Both the position numbers and the translations under genes were made by a program. Source: G963669295 sp963669295 (lineage in GTDB: Bacteria; Bacteroidota; Bacteroidia; Flavobacteriales_D; CALLUQ01). Taken from it: DNA of 64,000 nt. The DNA lies in the NCBI GenBank assembly GCA_963669295.1, contig OY769938.1, positions 5,270,001-5,334,000 of the forward strand. The letters are read 5' to 3'. Of this stretch, positions 17,185 through 27,871 are shown piece by piece (position 1 is the stretch's first letter; the number at the start of each line of letters is the position of its first letter). The notes beneath the pieces were generated by a model. That model worked only from the letters and a program-made list of their open reading frames with translations, was not told the DNA's origin and did not search any database.

Positions 17185-18608
17185 ATGAAGCCTGAATTTG
17201 AAAAATCTAAGAAAAAAAAATCCTCTATAGCAAAGCCAACACACCGCGCTACAATAAGTGAAGATCAGGTTACTGAAAACTCTTCCATTATTGTAGAGGA
17301 AATGAAATGGTTAGAGCAATTGCTCGATCATAGGCTGGATGAGTTGGACAATAGCGCTGCGGAACATCCTTTTTCCCAATTGCCACCTGTAGCAATTACC
17401 AATGGAGTTGCTCCTTATGCAGTATTGGTTCGCGAACTCGAGTTGGGTGCTGCCGAACGCTTATTGCTTATTTGTACGCTGATCCCCCATTTTGCTCCTG
17501 AAGTGTTGACCAATAAGATGCGAGATGCCTCTCATCCTTTGAAAGTACGCTACCTGAACTTGGTGGTTATATTGACAGTGCACTACGCAACTTTGTACCA
17601 AGCTTGCAAACAGTGTTATTCTTACTGGCGGGTAAGGATCGTGTTAATTCTGTTTTCTATCACCTTACTCTTACTGAAAAGAGTCAACTCTTTAAGGAGC
17701 GAATTATTTCGCTAAAGCCTGTTAGCTCAAGTGAAGATGATACTAACATGCGCAATTATGCTATTGCTATTGTTCCTGAGTATGTTAACTATTTGATCTC
17801 AGGCGACAAACCAAGGCCTGATTTTGGTAAGGCGTTTCCCGCCACATTGGTGCAAACTAAAATGACCTGGGATGACCTGATTCTTCCTCCCAACACAATG
17901 AAGCAGGTGTTGGAAGTAATGGATTGGGTTAAGCATGGAAAACAACTTTTATCCATGGATGCTGGGGGCAAGATCAATGCCAGCTTCCCATGCTTATTCC
18001 ATGGCCCCCCGGGTACTGGTAAATCACTTACCGCCAAGCTCATTGGGAATACCTTCGGTAAAGATGTGTTTCGCATCGATCTTTCCATGGTGGTTTCTAA
18101 ATACATTGGGGAAACTGAAAAGAACCTGGCCCACTTATTCGATACTGCAGAAGGCAAGGATTGGATCTTGTTCTTTGATGAAGCCGACTCTTTATTTTCT
18201 AAACGAACGGATGTAAACGATTCGCACGACAAATGGGCCAACCTTGAAGTTTCTTACCTACTACAGCGCATGGAAGAATATACAGGATTAACGATTTTGG
18301 CTTCAAACCTTAAACAAAACCTGGATCCTGCCATGGTACGACGATTTCAGGCAATGATTTACTTCCCAAGACCCGAAAAAGACGAACGGCTCTTGCTTTG
18401 GGAAAAAAGCATTCCTGCTCCTTTTTCTTATGCCGACAATATCAGCATGGAAAAACTTTCTATCCATCCTTTTTCTGGTGCCAACATTGCTAACATTTTG
18501 AAAACCGCTTGCTTACAAGCGGTAAAAGCCGACACTCAAGAGTTGAACAAAAAATTTCTTGTACAAGCGATCCGAAAAGAATACGAAAAAGAAGGACGTA
18601 CTCCTTAG
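17185..18608 (+). pseudogene. eCIS-type AAA+ ATPase gene with one-base frameshift
   Basis: Two overlapping frames together make one AAA+ ATPase. The first part (to about 17562, ending VRYLNL) contains the N-terminal helical domain. The protein continues in another frame as GGYIDSALRNFVPSL, a segment usual in this family before the core. Adding one base in TTGGTGG (about 17560-17566) restores a single 474-residue product. The core has Walker A GPPGTGKS, Walker B ILFFDEADSLF, sensor 1 LASNLKQN and RRF arginine-finger residues. Such ATPases are a standard component of eCIS loci, thought to act in particle assembly or disassembly. The shift may be a real mutation or a sequencing error, as the rest is well preserved. 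The TTG at 17604 is not a credible independent start. Confidence 0.8.
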
Positions 18609-18614
18609 GTTAAG

Positions 18615-21600
18615 ATGGCAGGTTTGACTCCACATATAAAAGATAGCAAAGCCAACAAAGCAGTACAACGTAGGCATCTCATTATGCAGGAGGAAACTAC
18701 TTTTCAACCAAAACTTGAGGTAGGACCATCTGACGATCAATACGAGCGGGAAGCTGATGCTGTTGCCGATCAGGTTGTCAACTCTGCCAGTGCTGATGTG
18801 GTGTTGCGCTCTCCCATTTCAACATTGCATCGTAAAGTTGAAATTATTGAGGTGAGTGAAGGTGAATTGGCGACTATGGGGAGCATGGCATTAGACGAAT
18901 CAAAAATTCAGCGCTCTCCCCTACCTTTCTGGAATTCTTCTGAAGCCATCCAAACTAAATGCTCGGCATGTGCTCAAGAAGAAGAAAAGGTTCAGCTTAA
19001 GGCCATTCAACGTTCTGGCGATGGTTCTATGTATACCTCCAACGACTTTAATAAGCAATTAAGCTCTACCAAAGGTGGTGGCATGCAAATGCCTGGAGCC
19101 TTACAATCAGAGCTTGGGGGAAAAATGGGAGCTGATTTTAGTAGCGTTCGAATACATACTGGCTCCAATGCTGTTCAGATGAATCGTGACATTGGAGCAA
19201 AGGCCTTTACCCATGGAAGCGATATTTATTTTAACGAAGGAAACTACAATCCTCATAGCAGACAAGGCAAACATTTACTGGCTCACGAGCTCACCCATAC
19301 TGTACAACAAAATTCGGGAATAAAAACAAAGCGAATTCAGCGCACCAAGGATGATAAAAAAGATCCGGACTCAGGCATTGATTATACTGAGGCTAAAAAA
19401 CGCAATCGGGAAATATGGAAAGCCGGATTAAAAAGGTTCAATCCATTTGTCGGATTACATGCTGACCCTATGTCCACTCCGGTACGATTTGCTCACCTTA
19501 CTAAAAAATTTGAAGAACAGTTGGCAGAATCTTCTGGCGGTGCACCAAAGGCCGATGGGATATTTACCGACTTCACCCTTTATTATTTTGTAAAGCTTGC
19601 TACAGATGAAAACCTAAAGGAATGGCGTGATTACTACAAGTCCAACAAAATGGATATTGCTGATGCCATTTGGCGCATTTCATGGATCATGGACAAAGAA
19701 AGTGGTAATGAACCATTGCAGTCTAAAACCTTTAGGGAACACTGGCAATATACCTATGTAAACAAAACCAGCAGACTGGTTGTAAAGAAAGATGAAGTAG
19801 GTGATCATGTGAAAGCATTGCAAGACATCCTCATTGCGATGAAGTACGACATTCCTGAATCTGAACGAGGAAAAAAGTTTAATGATGCCACTGAAAAAGC
19901 CTTAAAATATTACCAGGCAGACCTGGGCTTAACCGGCAAAGAAATTGATGGTAAAGTAGGGCCTAAAACACTGCGTGAGTTAGACATTAGAGCTGCTGCC
20001 ATTGAGCGAATGAATGGCTCCAAAGGCTTTGGCAATGCAGCTCTTATTTATCTTTCGGTAACGCAGGCTGATGTCGACCACCCTGACCCGGATGCTGAAC
20101 TGATTCGCGCTTTGATTCAGTTTTTTCAAATTGATGAGCCACGAGCACTTAGCATGGTGAATGACCTGGGTTGGCATTGGTCGAGATGGCGACCTGCCAC
20201 TAAAAAAGATGTAGCCATTGGGTGGAAAAAGGTAACCACCAGTATTGAATCATACGAAAGCATCAAAAAAACTACTCCAGCTGCCTATGGCGGTGAAACT
20301 CGTGAGGAGTTCAATCAAAAAATTACAGATGCCAAGTTTGCACTCCCTGTCGATTCTAAAAAGCTTTATGAACTCATTCGGGAAATTGAATACCTGGAAG
20401 GCATTGAAAAAGCCCGCAATGATTATTCGTGGGTTAATTATGTTACCTTCTTCATGCCAGGTGTTAACCTGGCTACTGCTGGCGCCACTTTTACCGCTGA
20501 TCTCTTAACCAAACATCTTCCTAAACTTCGGAAAGAGCGAGATGCTGAGTTAAAACGTTTAGGCATTTCTGAAGCGGCTTTCACCCGAGACACAGCCAAC
20601 TTCAAAGTACTGTTTGGGAAGTTTGCAGCGCAAGTGGCTTTTGACATGATGCGCAATAACGAAACACATGCCACCATTGAGCAGCGCAGGCTGGAAAAAG
20701 ATCAAAAGAGCACCATTGCCATGCAGAAAATCTGCAAAGAGCTTGCACCTATCTATGCTCGTGCCAATGATGCCTGGTGGGCCGGTGTAGCAAAAGAACT
20801 CTTACTACCGTCGCTAAGCAAGCAAAGTTTAACTGATCAATTGATTGCTGGACTCGGGTTTTCCATTCCTGGACTAAAGGTTGCCACCGATGTTTATCGG
20901 TTGTACAATATCACCGCACTTGCAGAACAAGGCACCGCAATCAACAGCCACTTTCAAACCTATATCGATGAGCAAAAAAAGGTGCATGCCATATTATCAG
21001 CTAATTCAACCGAATTTCCGCTGCTCGCTTCACCTAAATTAGAGTTAGAAGACAACGCTGCCGATTATGCTTCCATGAAGGTAAGCGAGTTCCAGCAAGT
21101 GCTCTTAAAGCACGTGAAAAGTGTACACGGTGGTATAAAAAGCACCAAGAAGCGCATTGAGAATAACTACATGCTAGTGTGGGAGTTACCACCCGTTATT
21201 CAGCGCGCAAAAGCCGAGTTAGGAATTTTAGAAGGCACTGTTCACGATGCCATCATTAACGATGAGGTAAAACGCATTGCCGATGCCAAGTTTTGGCGAG
21301 ATATTGGCCTGGCAGCATTGGGCATTGTATTAGGGTTGGCTGCATTGGCTAGTGGCCCTGTAGGTTGGGTAGCTTTGGCTGGTAGTATTACAGTAGGTGC
21401 CATTGATGCCTATAACATCTACCAGGATACCGCTTTCAAAAAGGATGCTTACAATACAGCCATTGACCCTAAAAATGCGCTCTCCGATACCGATCCCAGT
21501 TGGTTCTGGTTTGCCCTGGCACTCGTTGGCATTGGATTAGACTTGGGGATAGGTAAAATTGCCACCAAAGTATTCAGTGGCATCGCCAAAGGGGTGAAAG

Positions 21601-24227
21601 GTTCGAAGGTATTCAAGCTCACCAAGTCGGCCATTGAAGTAGAAATAGAGGTAGCCCGAAAAGCAGGGAATACTCAATTGGTAAAAGAACTCACCGAATC
21701 GTTAAAGTCGTTAGAAGCAGGGAAAAGCGCCTTCATTCGCCAAATTGATGTACTGGCCGAGGTGAAAGATCACCCATTAGCAGTGATGCGCCTCGCCACT
21801 GGTATGAAAGCATCTGCTGCTGTAGAGGAAGCCATGGTAGCCATCACCAAATTACAAAAGGCCTTCCCGTCACCTGGAGCATACAAAAGTGTATTCTTAT
21901 TCTATGGAGGTGTTGGCGCTGAATTCATTGAGAATTTACCAGAAGTTATGCATTTGGCCAAGGCTGGAGATCTCGTCAGCAATCCAAAATTACTTACCGA
22001 GGTATTGACCGATCCAAAAACGCAAAAAGTACTGCTCGACAATAACCATGATCCTTCTTTCCTTGCCAAGCAGTGGAAGGCTTATGAAACTGCTAATGTT
22101 GGTGGCACTACCCTGCGTTTTTCAAAATTCCTTACGCAAACACTTGGAGATGCTGCTACTACCTTGAAAAAGGGAGAAAAAATAAGCGATCTGTTTGGCA
22201 GCGCCTTCTATACCTGGCCATTAATCAAGCAAAACAGAACCATTCTCCGTAAAATGGAGCCACGCTTCCTCAATGCGGTAACTGATGGTACGCTTCCTCC
22301 AAAAGCCCAGGCTGCCATCCTTGAAATGATGGAAAAAGATTTGATCGGAATGACCGGGGATATCAATCGTGCTACTTCCAGAATGATGAAGCGCTTTGCT
22401 CCTATTTTGGGCGATAGCCTTGAAAAATCATCTGATTACAGGCGTATTATTAACCTCATCAACGATCCTGCAGCACGCAAAATGGTGTTTGAATCTGCTT
22501 CAAGTGTTAAAGGCTATGATGAATTCACCAAAATACTGGCAGAAAAGAGCGTGAAGGGGTTGATCGAAAACAGCCCGAACAGTGCCAAAGTGATGGACGA
22601 CCTGGTAAAACTGGGGCCTTTTACCGATAAGGGTACTGTAGAATGGTTGATTCGAAACAAAGACATTCGTGAAGCACTGGTTCAAAACCCTGGAGCATTA
22701 GCCGCCTTAAAGAAATGTGCCTCGCCTTGCCTGCCTATGTTTGCCACTGCAGATGATATATTGGCAGTACAAGCCATGGTAACCAAACACGGATTATCGA
22801 AAGCAGAATATGCTAAGCTCAACGAATACCTCTACCACTTCCGAAACAAAACTCCTGAGGAATTTAGAGCGGCTATCGAAGAGTTATCTCAACAGAAAAA
22901 CATTCGTACCTTCCTCGATAGTGCTTTGGGTAAGCTCAACGCCAAAACTATTGATGATATTTTTGACAATTACCCATGGGATAAATCTGGGTTTAAGAAC
23001 CCTGCCGACTTAAAGTATCGCATAAAGCTCATCATCAATAATAGTGGAATGCCTCCAAGTCTTTTGCATGATATTTTCCATCGTGCTCATGCTGCCGGAC
23101 TGGATGAAAAGACCTTTAGAACACTGTTGGGAACTGCTGCCTCACGTGCAAAAACACATGGCATGAAGCGATTTGGAACTGTAATGTATGGACTTGCAAG
23201 TAAAAACGCTGATGAATTTGATGCAGCGCTTGATCTCCTAAAATACATCAATCCGTCGCGTGGAGGTTTTGCAGGTAAAGCAGATAAAGTTTTAGAAGTA
23301 TTTAAACTCGACGACATTATTCGATTTAAGAATCTGGCAGGTGAAGCATTTGATCTTGATGCTATACATTTACTAGCGAGCCGTGTAAGTGGTACACGCA
23401 ACGAAATATGGGCATTGATTAACAAAGCTGGGCCTAATGCAGCCGATGGTGTAGCCGATCCGGATATTGCCCGATTGGCCTCCGTACTTGACGAGATGGG
23501 AACTGGTCCTCATCCGACATCTGCCATTGAATCAGCATTGGTGAAGGCCAAAGAATTTGAAGCTGCGTTGCGTGCATCTGGCGATAAGCTGGGCGATGTG
23601 CTATGGGGCTTCCCGAAAAAAGGCACTGGAAAACGCAAGTTGCCTAAATCATTCTTTGGCCCAGACGGCAAAGTGTCTGGAGCCAAAGTACTTGCCCATT
23701 TCAAAGGCAAGGCTGATGAAATTGCAAAAACAGTGGTAAGGGCTGATGGTACCATTGACTGGACCCAATGGAAATTAATAAAGGCAGCTATTGATGATGC
23801 CGATATTGCTACCATCTTGAAAAACAAAGCTATTGGTGAAAGTTTATGGCCAAAAATCAAGATTCAGCAATTGAAGCTGTTGGATAGCGATGTCGTAAAA
23901 GTGGTGGAAGAAGTAAGCGTACGTATTAAAGGAACCGACGTAGTCGCCCGTATTGATGCCGTAGTGGTTAAAGCGGATGGTACTGTTATCTTCAAAGAAT
24001 TCAAAACTGGAAATGCACAACTGTCGAAAGCACAAGAGAAGGTATACGAATTGATGAAACAGGGAGACCCCAACAAACTCCTGGAGCCATTTGGCGATAA
24101 AGCCAAGATGGTTTGGGACAACCCTGCTGCTGATTTCAAACCACGGCAGGTAGATGTGGTACGCGACAAACCACCTACTACGCCTCCACCAACAGGAAAT
24201 GCTCCACCAACAACGGATGGGCAATAA
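18615..24227 (+). CDS. Giant eCIS-core (DUF4157) protein with nuclease-like C-terminus
   Basis: This 1870-residue protein has no signal peptide. Order: a leader with LEVGPSDDQYEREADAVAD, a KCSACAQEEEKVQLK knuckle (115-129), the DUF4157 domain (about 150-231) with HELTH at 224-228, a peptidoglycan-binding-like segment (about 390-455, KVGPKTLREL), a long helical region with hydrophobic stretches at about 895-935 and 960-980 that could insert in membranes, more helical repeats, and a C-terminal domain. The tail has Asp1781 (ARIDAVV), Glu1795-x-Lys1797 (FKEFK) and Gln1807 (KAQ), the pattern of a PD-(D/E)XK nuclease. DUF4157 marks proteins of eCIS loci. I infer that this is cargo carrying a pore-forming or translocation region and a DNase warhead. 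It begins six bases after the ATPase gene and has a paralogue at 28375-33792. Confidence 0.82.
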   Translation: MAGLTPHIKDSKANKAVQRRHLIMQEETTFQPKLEVGPSDDQYEREADAVADQVVNSASADVVLRSPISTLHRKVEIIEVSEGELATMGSMALDESKIQRSPLPFWNSSEAIQTKCSACAQEEEKVQLKAIQRSGDGSMYTSNDFNKQLSSTKGGGMQMPGALQSELGGKMGADFSSVRIHTGSNAVQMNRDIGAKAFTHGSDIYFNEGNYNPHSRQGKHLLAHELTHTVQQNSGIKTKRIQRTKDDKKDPDSGIDYTEAKKRNREIWKAGLKRFNPFVGLHADPMSTPVRFAHLTKKFEEQLAESSGGAPKADGIFTDFTLYYFVKLATDENLKEWRDYYKSNKMDIADAIWRISWIMDKESGNEPLQSKTFREHWQYTYVNKTSRLVVKKDEVGDHVKALQDILIAMKYDIPESERGKKFNDATEKALKYYQADLGLTGKEIDGKVGPKTLRELDIRAAAIERMNGSKGFGNAALIYLSVTQADVDHPDPDAELIRALIQFFQIDEPRALSMVNDLGWHWSRWRPATKKDVAIGWKKVTTSIESYESIKKTTPAAYGGETREEFNQKITDAKFALPVDSKKLYELIREIEYLEGIEKARNDYSWVNYVTFFMPGVNLATAGATFTADLLTKHLPKLRKERDAELKRLGISEAAFTRDTANFKVLFGKFAAQVAFDMMRNNETHATIEQRRLEKDQKSTIAMQKICKELAPIYARANDAWWAGVAKELLLPSLSKQSLTDQLIAGLGFSIPGLKVATDVYRLYNITALAEQGTAINSHFQTYIDEQKKVHAILSANSTEFPLLASPKLELEDNAADYASMKVSEFQQVLLKHVKSVHGGIKSTKKRIENNYMLVWELPPVIQRAKAELGILEGTVHDAIINDEVKRIADAKFWRDIGLAALGIVLGLAALASGPVGWVALAGSITVGAIDAYNIYQDTAFKKDAYNTAIDPKNALSDTDPSWFWFALALVGIGLDLGIGKIATKVFSGIAKGVKGSKVFKLTKSAIEVEIEVARKAGNTQLVKELTESLKSLEAGKSAFIRQIDVLAEVKDHPLAVMRLATGMKASAAVEEAMVAITKLQKAFPSPGAYKSVFLFYGGVGAEFIENLPEVMHLAKAGDLVSNPKLLTEVLTDPKTQKVLLDNNHDPSFLAKQWKAYETANVGGTTLRFSKFLTQTLGDAATTLKKGEKISDLFGSAFYTWPLIKQNRTILRKMEPRFLNAVTDGTLPPKAQAAILEMMEKDLIGMTGDINRATSRMMKRFAPILGDSLEKSSDYRRIINLINDPAARKMVFESASSVKGYDEFTKILAEKSVKGLIENSPNSAKVMDDLVKLGPFTDKGTVEWLIRNKDIREALVQNPGALAALKKCASPCLPMFATADDILAVQAMVTKHGLSKAEYAKLNEYLYHFRNKTPEEFRAAIEELSQQKNIRTFLDSALGKLNAKTIDDIFDNYPWDKSGFKNPADLKYRIKLIINNSGMPPSLLHDIFHRAHAAGLDEKTFRTLLGTAASRAKTHGMKRFGTVMYGLASKNADEFDAALDLLKYINPSRGGFAGKADKVLEVFKLDDIIRFKNLAGEAFDLDAIHLLASRVSGTRNEIWALINKAGPNAADGVADPDIARLASVLDEMGTGPHPTSAIESALVKAKEFEAALRASGDKLGDVLWGFPKKGTGKRKLPKSFFGPDGKVSGAKVLAHFKGKADEIAKTVVRADGTIDWTQWKLIKAAIDDADIATILKNKAIGESLWPKIKIQQLKLLDSDVVKVVEEVSVRIKGTDVVARIDAVVVKADGTVIFKEFKTGNAQLSKAQEKVYELMKQGDPNKLLEPFGDKAKMVWDNPAADFKPRQVDVVRDKPPTTPPPTGNAPPTTDGQ

Positions 24228-24250
24228 AGGAAATTGTTATCTTCGAACAG

Positions 24251-24877
24251 ATGGAAAAGACCATTTATGATAACTTGTATGAGGTGCACATCATTGCTGG
24301 CAAATCAGATGGCTCTGCCATACACGACTATGAGCTTTGGAGTGCATGCGCCAATGCATTGAATCCGCTAGTAGATTTATGCACACAACCTGTTGATGTA
24401 CAAACGGTACAGTGGGATCCTTCCAATTTTGATGAACTGCCATTTGAATCGTTAGACTGGAATGATGCCAGCCATAAAACATGGACCACCAAACATAAAA
24501 AAGGTGGAAAGAAAATCATGTTTATGCGAACCAACTACTCTTTTCCTTCCATATCAAAAGGATTGGAACAGGGCATTACCCCAGAGTTGGTAATTATGGT
24601 GGAGCCCGGTGATCGTCAACGGCATGATCATGCCATGTTGGTAGCTGTAAGAGAAGATGTTAAAGCTGCTTCCCCAGAAATCTTAAGCCATGCCATTGAT
24701 CAACTCAAGGAAGTATTACATGTGCATTTTCACCTGAAAAAACAACGCCCATGGGGTTATCGAATAGATGAAATGTCGTATCATCGTTTATTGAGTGATT
24801 TGGGAGCAAATGCATTGCTTGAACCTGGCGATGTACTGGCACCAACCATTGAAGAACCTGATTGGGAACAACTGTAA
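24251..24877 (+). CDS. Unknown protein in eCIS island, 208 aa
   Basis: I do not recognise this protein. It is soluble, rich in acidic and aromatic residues (W, D, H), with no signal peptide, membrane segment or clear repeats. Blocks such as LVIMVEPGDRQRHDHAMLVAVRE and LKKQRPWGYRID could help to find relatives. It follows the giant nuclease-tailed protein by 23 bases, a position where an immunity protein or loading adaptor would be expected, but nothing in the sequence proves either. Confidence 0.6.
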   Translation: MEKTIYDNLYEVHIIAGKSDGSAIHDYELWSACANALNPLVDLCTQPVDVQTVQWDPSNFDELPFESLDWNDASHKTWTTKHKKGGKKIMFMRTNYSFPSISKGLEQGITPELVIMVEPGDRQRHDHAMLVAVREDVKAASPEILSHAIDQLKEVLHVHFHLKKQRPWGYRIDEMSYHRLLSDLGANALLEPGDVLAPTIEEPDWEQL

Positions 24878-24889
24878 CAAATTAATTGT

Positions 24890-25420
24890 ATGAGCTTAAG
24901 TTTTGGCACATTCATTATTGAAGGAGATTACACCGACCGACACCAGGAATTGCTTGATGCATTAGGCATTGAGGATAAAACAGGGAAAGGGCTTATTACA
25001 TTCGAAGCAGCTTCATTGCGCGACTTTGATGATACTGCCATTACTACCATCAATGGGGTTACCATTATTTTTAATAACCTACTCCCCTACGATTGTAATT
25101 TCGAATCGCCAGAAAATCCTTCTTACCTGGATAAAAAAGTTGCTTCCTGGTCGGCAACCGGTAAAAGCATGTGTTTATTTTTGCAAGGCATCACAGGCAC
25201 CTATGGTTTCAACTATTTTGAGCAAGGCGAATTAAAACGACAATGGTCACGCGATCCGCAAACGCTTTTTTCAGATCATGGTGAACCAATGCCGGAAGAG
25301 GCCGGTTATACCAACGGAGAGGAACGCATTTTTTCTGTAATCAAAAAACGTTTTGGCCTGAATTTAAGTACACTGGTTTTTGATACAGACACCCCACTTT
25401 CTTTGTACAACGGTTTTTAA
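24890..25420 (+). CDS. Unknown protein in eCIS island, 176 aa
   Basis: This soluble protein has no family I can name. It looks alpha/beta (TTINGVTIIFNNLLPYD, GKSMCLFLQGITGTYGF) and ends in a short hydrophobic strand. It lies twelve bases after the previous unknown gene and three before an HExxH gene, so it is cotranslated with effectors. An immunity or chaperone role is plausible only from context. Confidence 0.6.
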   Translation: MSLSFGTFIIEGDYTDRHQELLDALGIEDKTGKGLITFEAASLRDFDDTAITTINGVTIIFNNLLPYDCNFESPENPSYLDKKVASWSATGKSMCLFLQGITGTYGFNYFEQGELKRQWSRDPQTLFSDHGEPMPEEAGYTNGEERIFSVIKKRFGLNLSTLVFDTDTPLSLYNGF

Positions 25421-25423
25421 GGC

Positions 25424-26581
25424 ATGGCTGGGGTTCTAACACATCAAGACGAAACACCCACCTCCCTTCATTTCAATGCATTGCCAACACCCAGTCATTT
25501 GATGGCACCGGGCAACGATGCTTTAGCCTCTAGTACTCCCGGACTCATACCCAATACTGCTCCAACCATCCAGCTTACGTCTGCCACCTCTTTCATACAA
25601 TTGATGCCCGATGTGCAAACAAAATGCGACGCGTGTGCAAAAGAGGAGCAAGTGCAAAGGAAAACGGCAGGTTCTTTAATTCAGAAAGAAGACGAAGAGG
25701 AAAGCACCCCCGCTGAAGATGAGGTAGAATGCGAGGGAAAGACAGACATTACCTCCGAGTTTCACACTTTCGTTGCTGGGTTAAATGCCAACATCGATAG
25801 CATGACCGACATTACCCCCGAACAAAACACGAGATTAAAAGCGCTACAGGGTTATATTTTTGCCAATGAAGGCGACTTTGATTACAACACTGCCTCCATC
25901 TTTTCGTGTACTGCCATCAACCTGGATTTGGCGGGTTATGATACATTTAAAGCCTACGTAGAGCCCAACACTGGCAGCATTTATCTAGGCCCTGAAGTAT
26001 ATGCCAATTTGCAAAACTTTAATGCTTCCCCCAACCTCAACGATCTACTGCTACTCATGCGTACTTTTGGGCACGAACGCTACCATGTAGTATTAAGCGA
26101 CCTCATCGAAGTTGATCCATCGACATTGCAAAATGGTGGTGGTGCAGAAGAAGCATCAGGAGCCTCTTACATCGCTGAAGAGATTCTGGCAGTAGCAGAA
26201 GAATTGGCCATTGTAGCTTATGCCCATCCCGAAGATTTTGCAATGGGAGATGATCCGCATACACCTACTGAAGCTGAATTGGGACATCAAACCAATGCTA
26301 CTGAATATGACGGTCAAATTTATGCGCGTGACTTTCAGCGTTTATGGAACGACTTTATTGCAAAAGTAACTTCAGAAGAAGCAGAAAGGATTCGAGGAAT
26401 CATTCAGACTCAATTGCGCAGCCGGTATGGCAGCTCTACCGATTGTGACAATAAACTTTCTACCGGCATCTTAAACGCCATGGAAACTGGAAGATGGTAC
26501 TGGTGTCAAACTGATAATGGAACGGTTGGTTCTTCCCTACCAGACTTTGTACACCCTTGTGATAACGTATGTACCCAATAA
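25424..26581 (+). CDS. eCIS-leader protein with HERYH zincin motif
   Basis: The 385-residue product lacks a DUF4157 domain but has the same type of N-terminal leader as its giant neighbours: IQLT and IQLMPDVQ segments and the cysteine knuckle KCDACAKEEQVQRK. An acidic linker leads to a C-terminal domain with HERYH at 217-221, followed by acidic helices (EEASGASYIAEEI) that might supply a third zinc ligand. This looks like a putative metallopeptidase cargo. Catalysis is not certain, because many HExxH sequences in eCIS proteins are of unknown activity. The gene directly abuts the next one. Confidence 0.65.
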   Translation: MAGVLTHQDETPTSLHFNALPTPSHLMAPGNDALASSTPGLIPNTAPTIQLTSATSFIQLMPDVQTKCDACAKEEQVQRKTAGSLIQKEDEEESTPAEDEVECEGKTDITSEFHTFVAGLNANIDSMTDITPEQNTRLKALQGYIFANEGDFDYNTASIFSCTAINLDLAGYDTFKAYVEPNTGSIYLGPEVYANLQNFNASPNLNDLLLLMRTFGHERYHVVLSDLIEVDPSTLQNGGGAEEASGASYIAEEILAVAEELAIVAYAHPEDFAMGDDPHTPTEAELGHQTNATEYDGQIYARDFQRLWNDFIAKVTSEEAERIRGIIQTQLRSRYGSSTDCDNKLSTGILNAMETGRWYWCQTDNGTVGSSLPDFVHPCDNVCTQ

Positions 26582-27865
26582 ATGGCACTTGAAGCACAAC
26601 ATCAAGAAGAAAAAACCAGTTCATCGAATCACCGTACTCATTACTCACATTCGCACCATGCATTGCCACGAACTGGCGAAGACGCATCCAACTCAATGTC
26701 TATAGTGCCCCATTCTTCTAGCAGTTTTCTCGCCAATCCTTCAGTACCTCCAATACAATTAATGCCTGAAGAACAGGAGGAAAAGATCAAAATGAAAAAG
26801 GATCCTTTTCTTGCTATGACCCCTTCTACGCCTACTATACAATTGGCTGGTCATGCTCCAGACATTCAACTACAACCATCGAAAAAAAAGAAAAAACCGC
26901 GGCAAATCTACATCAACACCAAACGTGTGTTGGACAATGTGAAGAAAAGCAACAAAGACTTGCATCAGGCCATGAAACTTCAGTTGCATCCGGCTTTTGA
27001 TGGAAAGTCTCGAAAGGTTAAAAGCTTTGTTGTAAAACAAGCCGGTCAGCCCGACCATACTCACCAAATTACCCTGAGTATTCAGCTAAAAAACGGATTA
27101 AGTTTACTCAATAATATTGGGGGGATTACTGGTTTTGGGGCTTCAATCACCCGCAGAAACAAAACTACGCACCCCATTCATATTGCCTTGGAAAGCCACA
27201 TTTTTACCGACGATCCTAAATTATCTGTCGCTGAAGTTAAAAAAGTGTGGATCAGCATGCTATCACGTACTTTTTTGCATGAACTGGTACATGCTCAAAT
27301 TCTTGCCGATCGAAAAACAGAAACTTTAGCGGCATCCAAAACTGTAGTCCCAACATCTGTCAACAACCTTTCCAATACTTACAAGATTTATAAAGATCTG
27401 ATGACTACTACCGCCTTCCAAACACAACGCGAAGCAGTATCGGACTACCTGGAAGATTTACTTACTCTTGATATGAATTTAAAGTCAGGATCAGCAAAAA
27501 AAATCGTCCACCATACTATGGAGCACTTTCACAATGAAAAGTTAGCGCATTTTATTTCGGCAAGAGCATTCAATAGCTCTCCCATAGCCAAACCAACGAA
27601 AGCTTTTTTGCCTATAAAGTCAAATACAAAAATTGCAGCAATTTATGGTAGGGGCGAGCTCGACAAGATCGTTAAACGAGGAAAAAGAGCTGGTGGAAAA
27701 AGATTACCACACTCCAATTACTACTATACCAAGGTACTGGGTAAAAAGCTCGTTCCACTTTTAGATGCCATTGATGCTTACCTTAACAAGAAAATAAGCC
27801 CGACACCAACACCTCCAAAAACACCAGCCAAAAAACCTGGAAAAAAAGGAGGCAAAACGCCCTAG
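26582..27865 (+). CDS. eCIS-leader protein with HELVH zincin motif
   Basis: This 427-residue protein starts at the base after the previous stop. Its leader is rich in His, Ser and Gln and includes IQLMPEEQEEKIKMKK, IQLAGHAPDIQLQPS and a lysine run. The C-terminal domain holds HELVHAQILADR (HELVH at 233-237), with a further Glu/Asp region (REAVSDYLEDLLTL) downstream. The end is lysine- and proline-rich. It has no signal peptide. It is most likely a second zincin-type cargo of the injection system, unrelated in its domain to the preceding HERYH protein. Confidence 0.65.
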   Translation: MALEAQHQEEKTSSSNHRTHYSHSHHALPRTGEDASNSMSIVPHSSSSFLANPSVPPIQLMPEEQEEKIKMKKDPFLAMTPSTPTIQLAGHAPDIQLQPSKKKKKPRQIYINTKRVLDNVKKSNKDLHQAMKLQLHPAFDGKSRKVKSFVVKQAGQPDHTHQITLSIQLKNGLSLLNNIGGITGFGASITRRNKTTHPIHIALESHIFTDDPKLSVAEVKKVWISMLSRTFLHELVHAQILADRKTETLAASKTVVPTSVNNLSNTYKIYKDLMTTTAFQTQREAVSDYLEDLLTLDMNLKSGSAKKIVHHTMEHFHNEKLAHFISARAFNSSPIAKPTKAFLPIKSNTKIAAIYGRGELDKIVKRGKRAGGKRLPHSNYYYTKVLGKKLVPLLDAIDAYLNKKISPTPTPPKTPAKKPGKKGGKTP

Positions 27866-27871
27866 TCAAGC

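Noticed and set aside
17555..17570. Programmed ribosomal frameshift in the ATPase gene
   Set aside because: TTGGTGG is not a classical slippery sequence and no stimulatory structure is apparent. A mutation or sequencing error is simpler.
17604..18608. Separate AAA ATPase gene starting at TTG 17604
   Set aside because: Its upstream frame continues the family's N-terminal domain. One base restores the full protein, so it is a frameshifted single gene.
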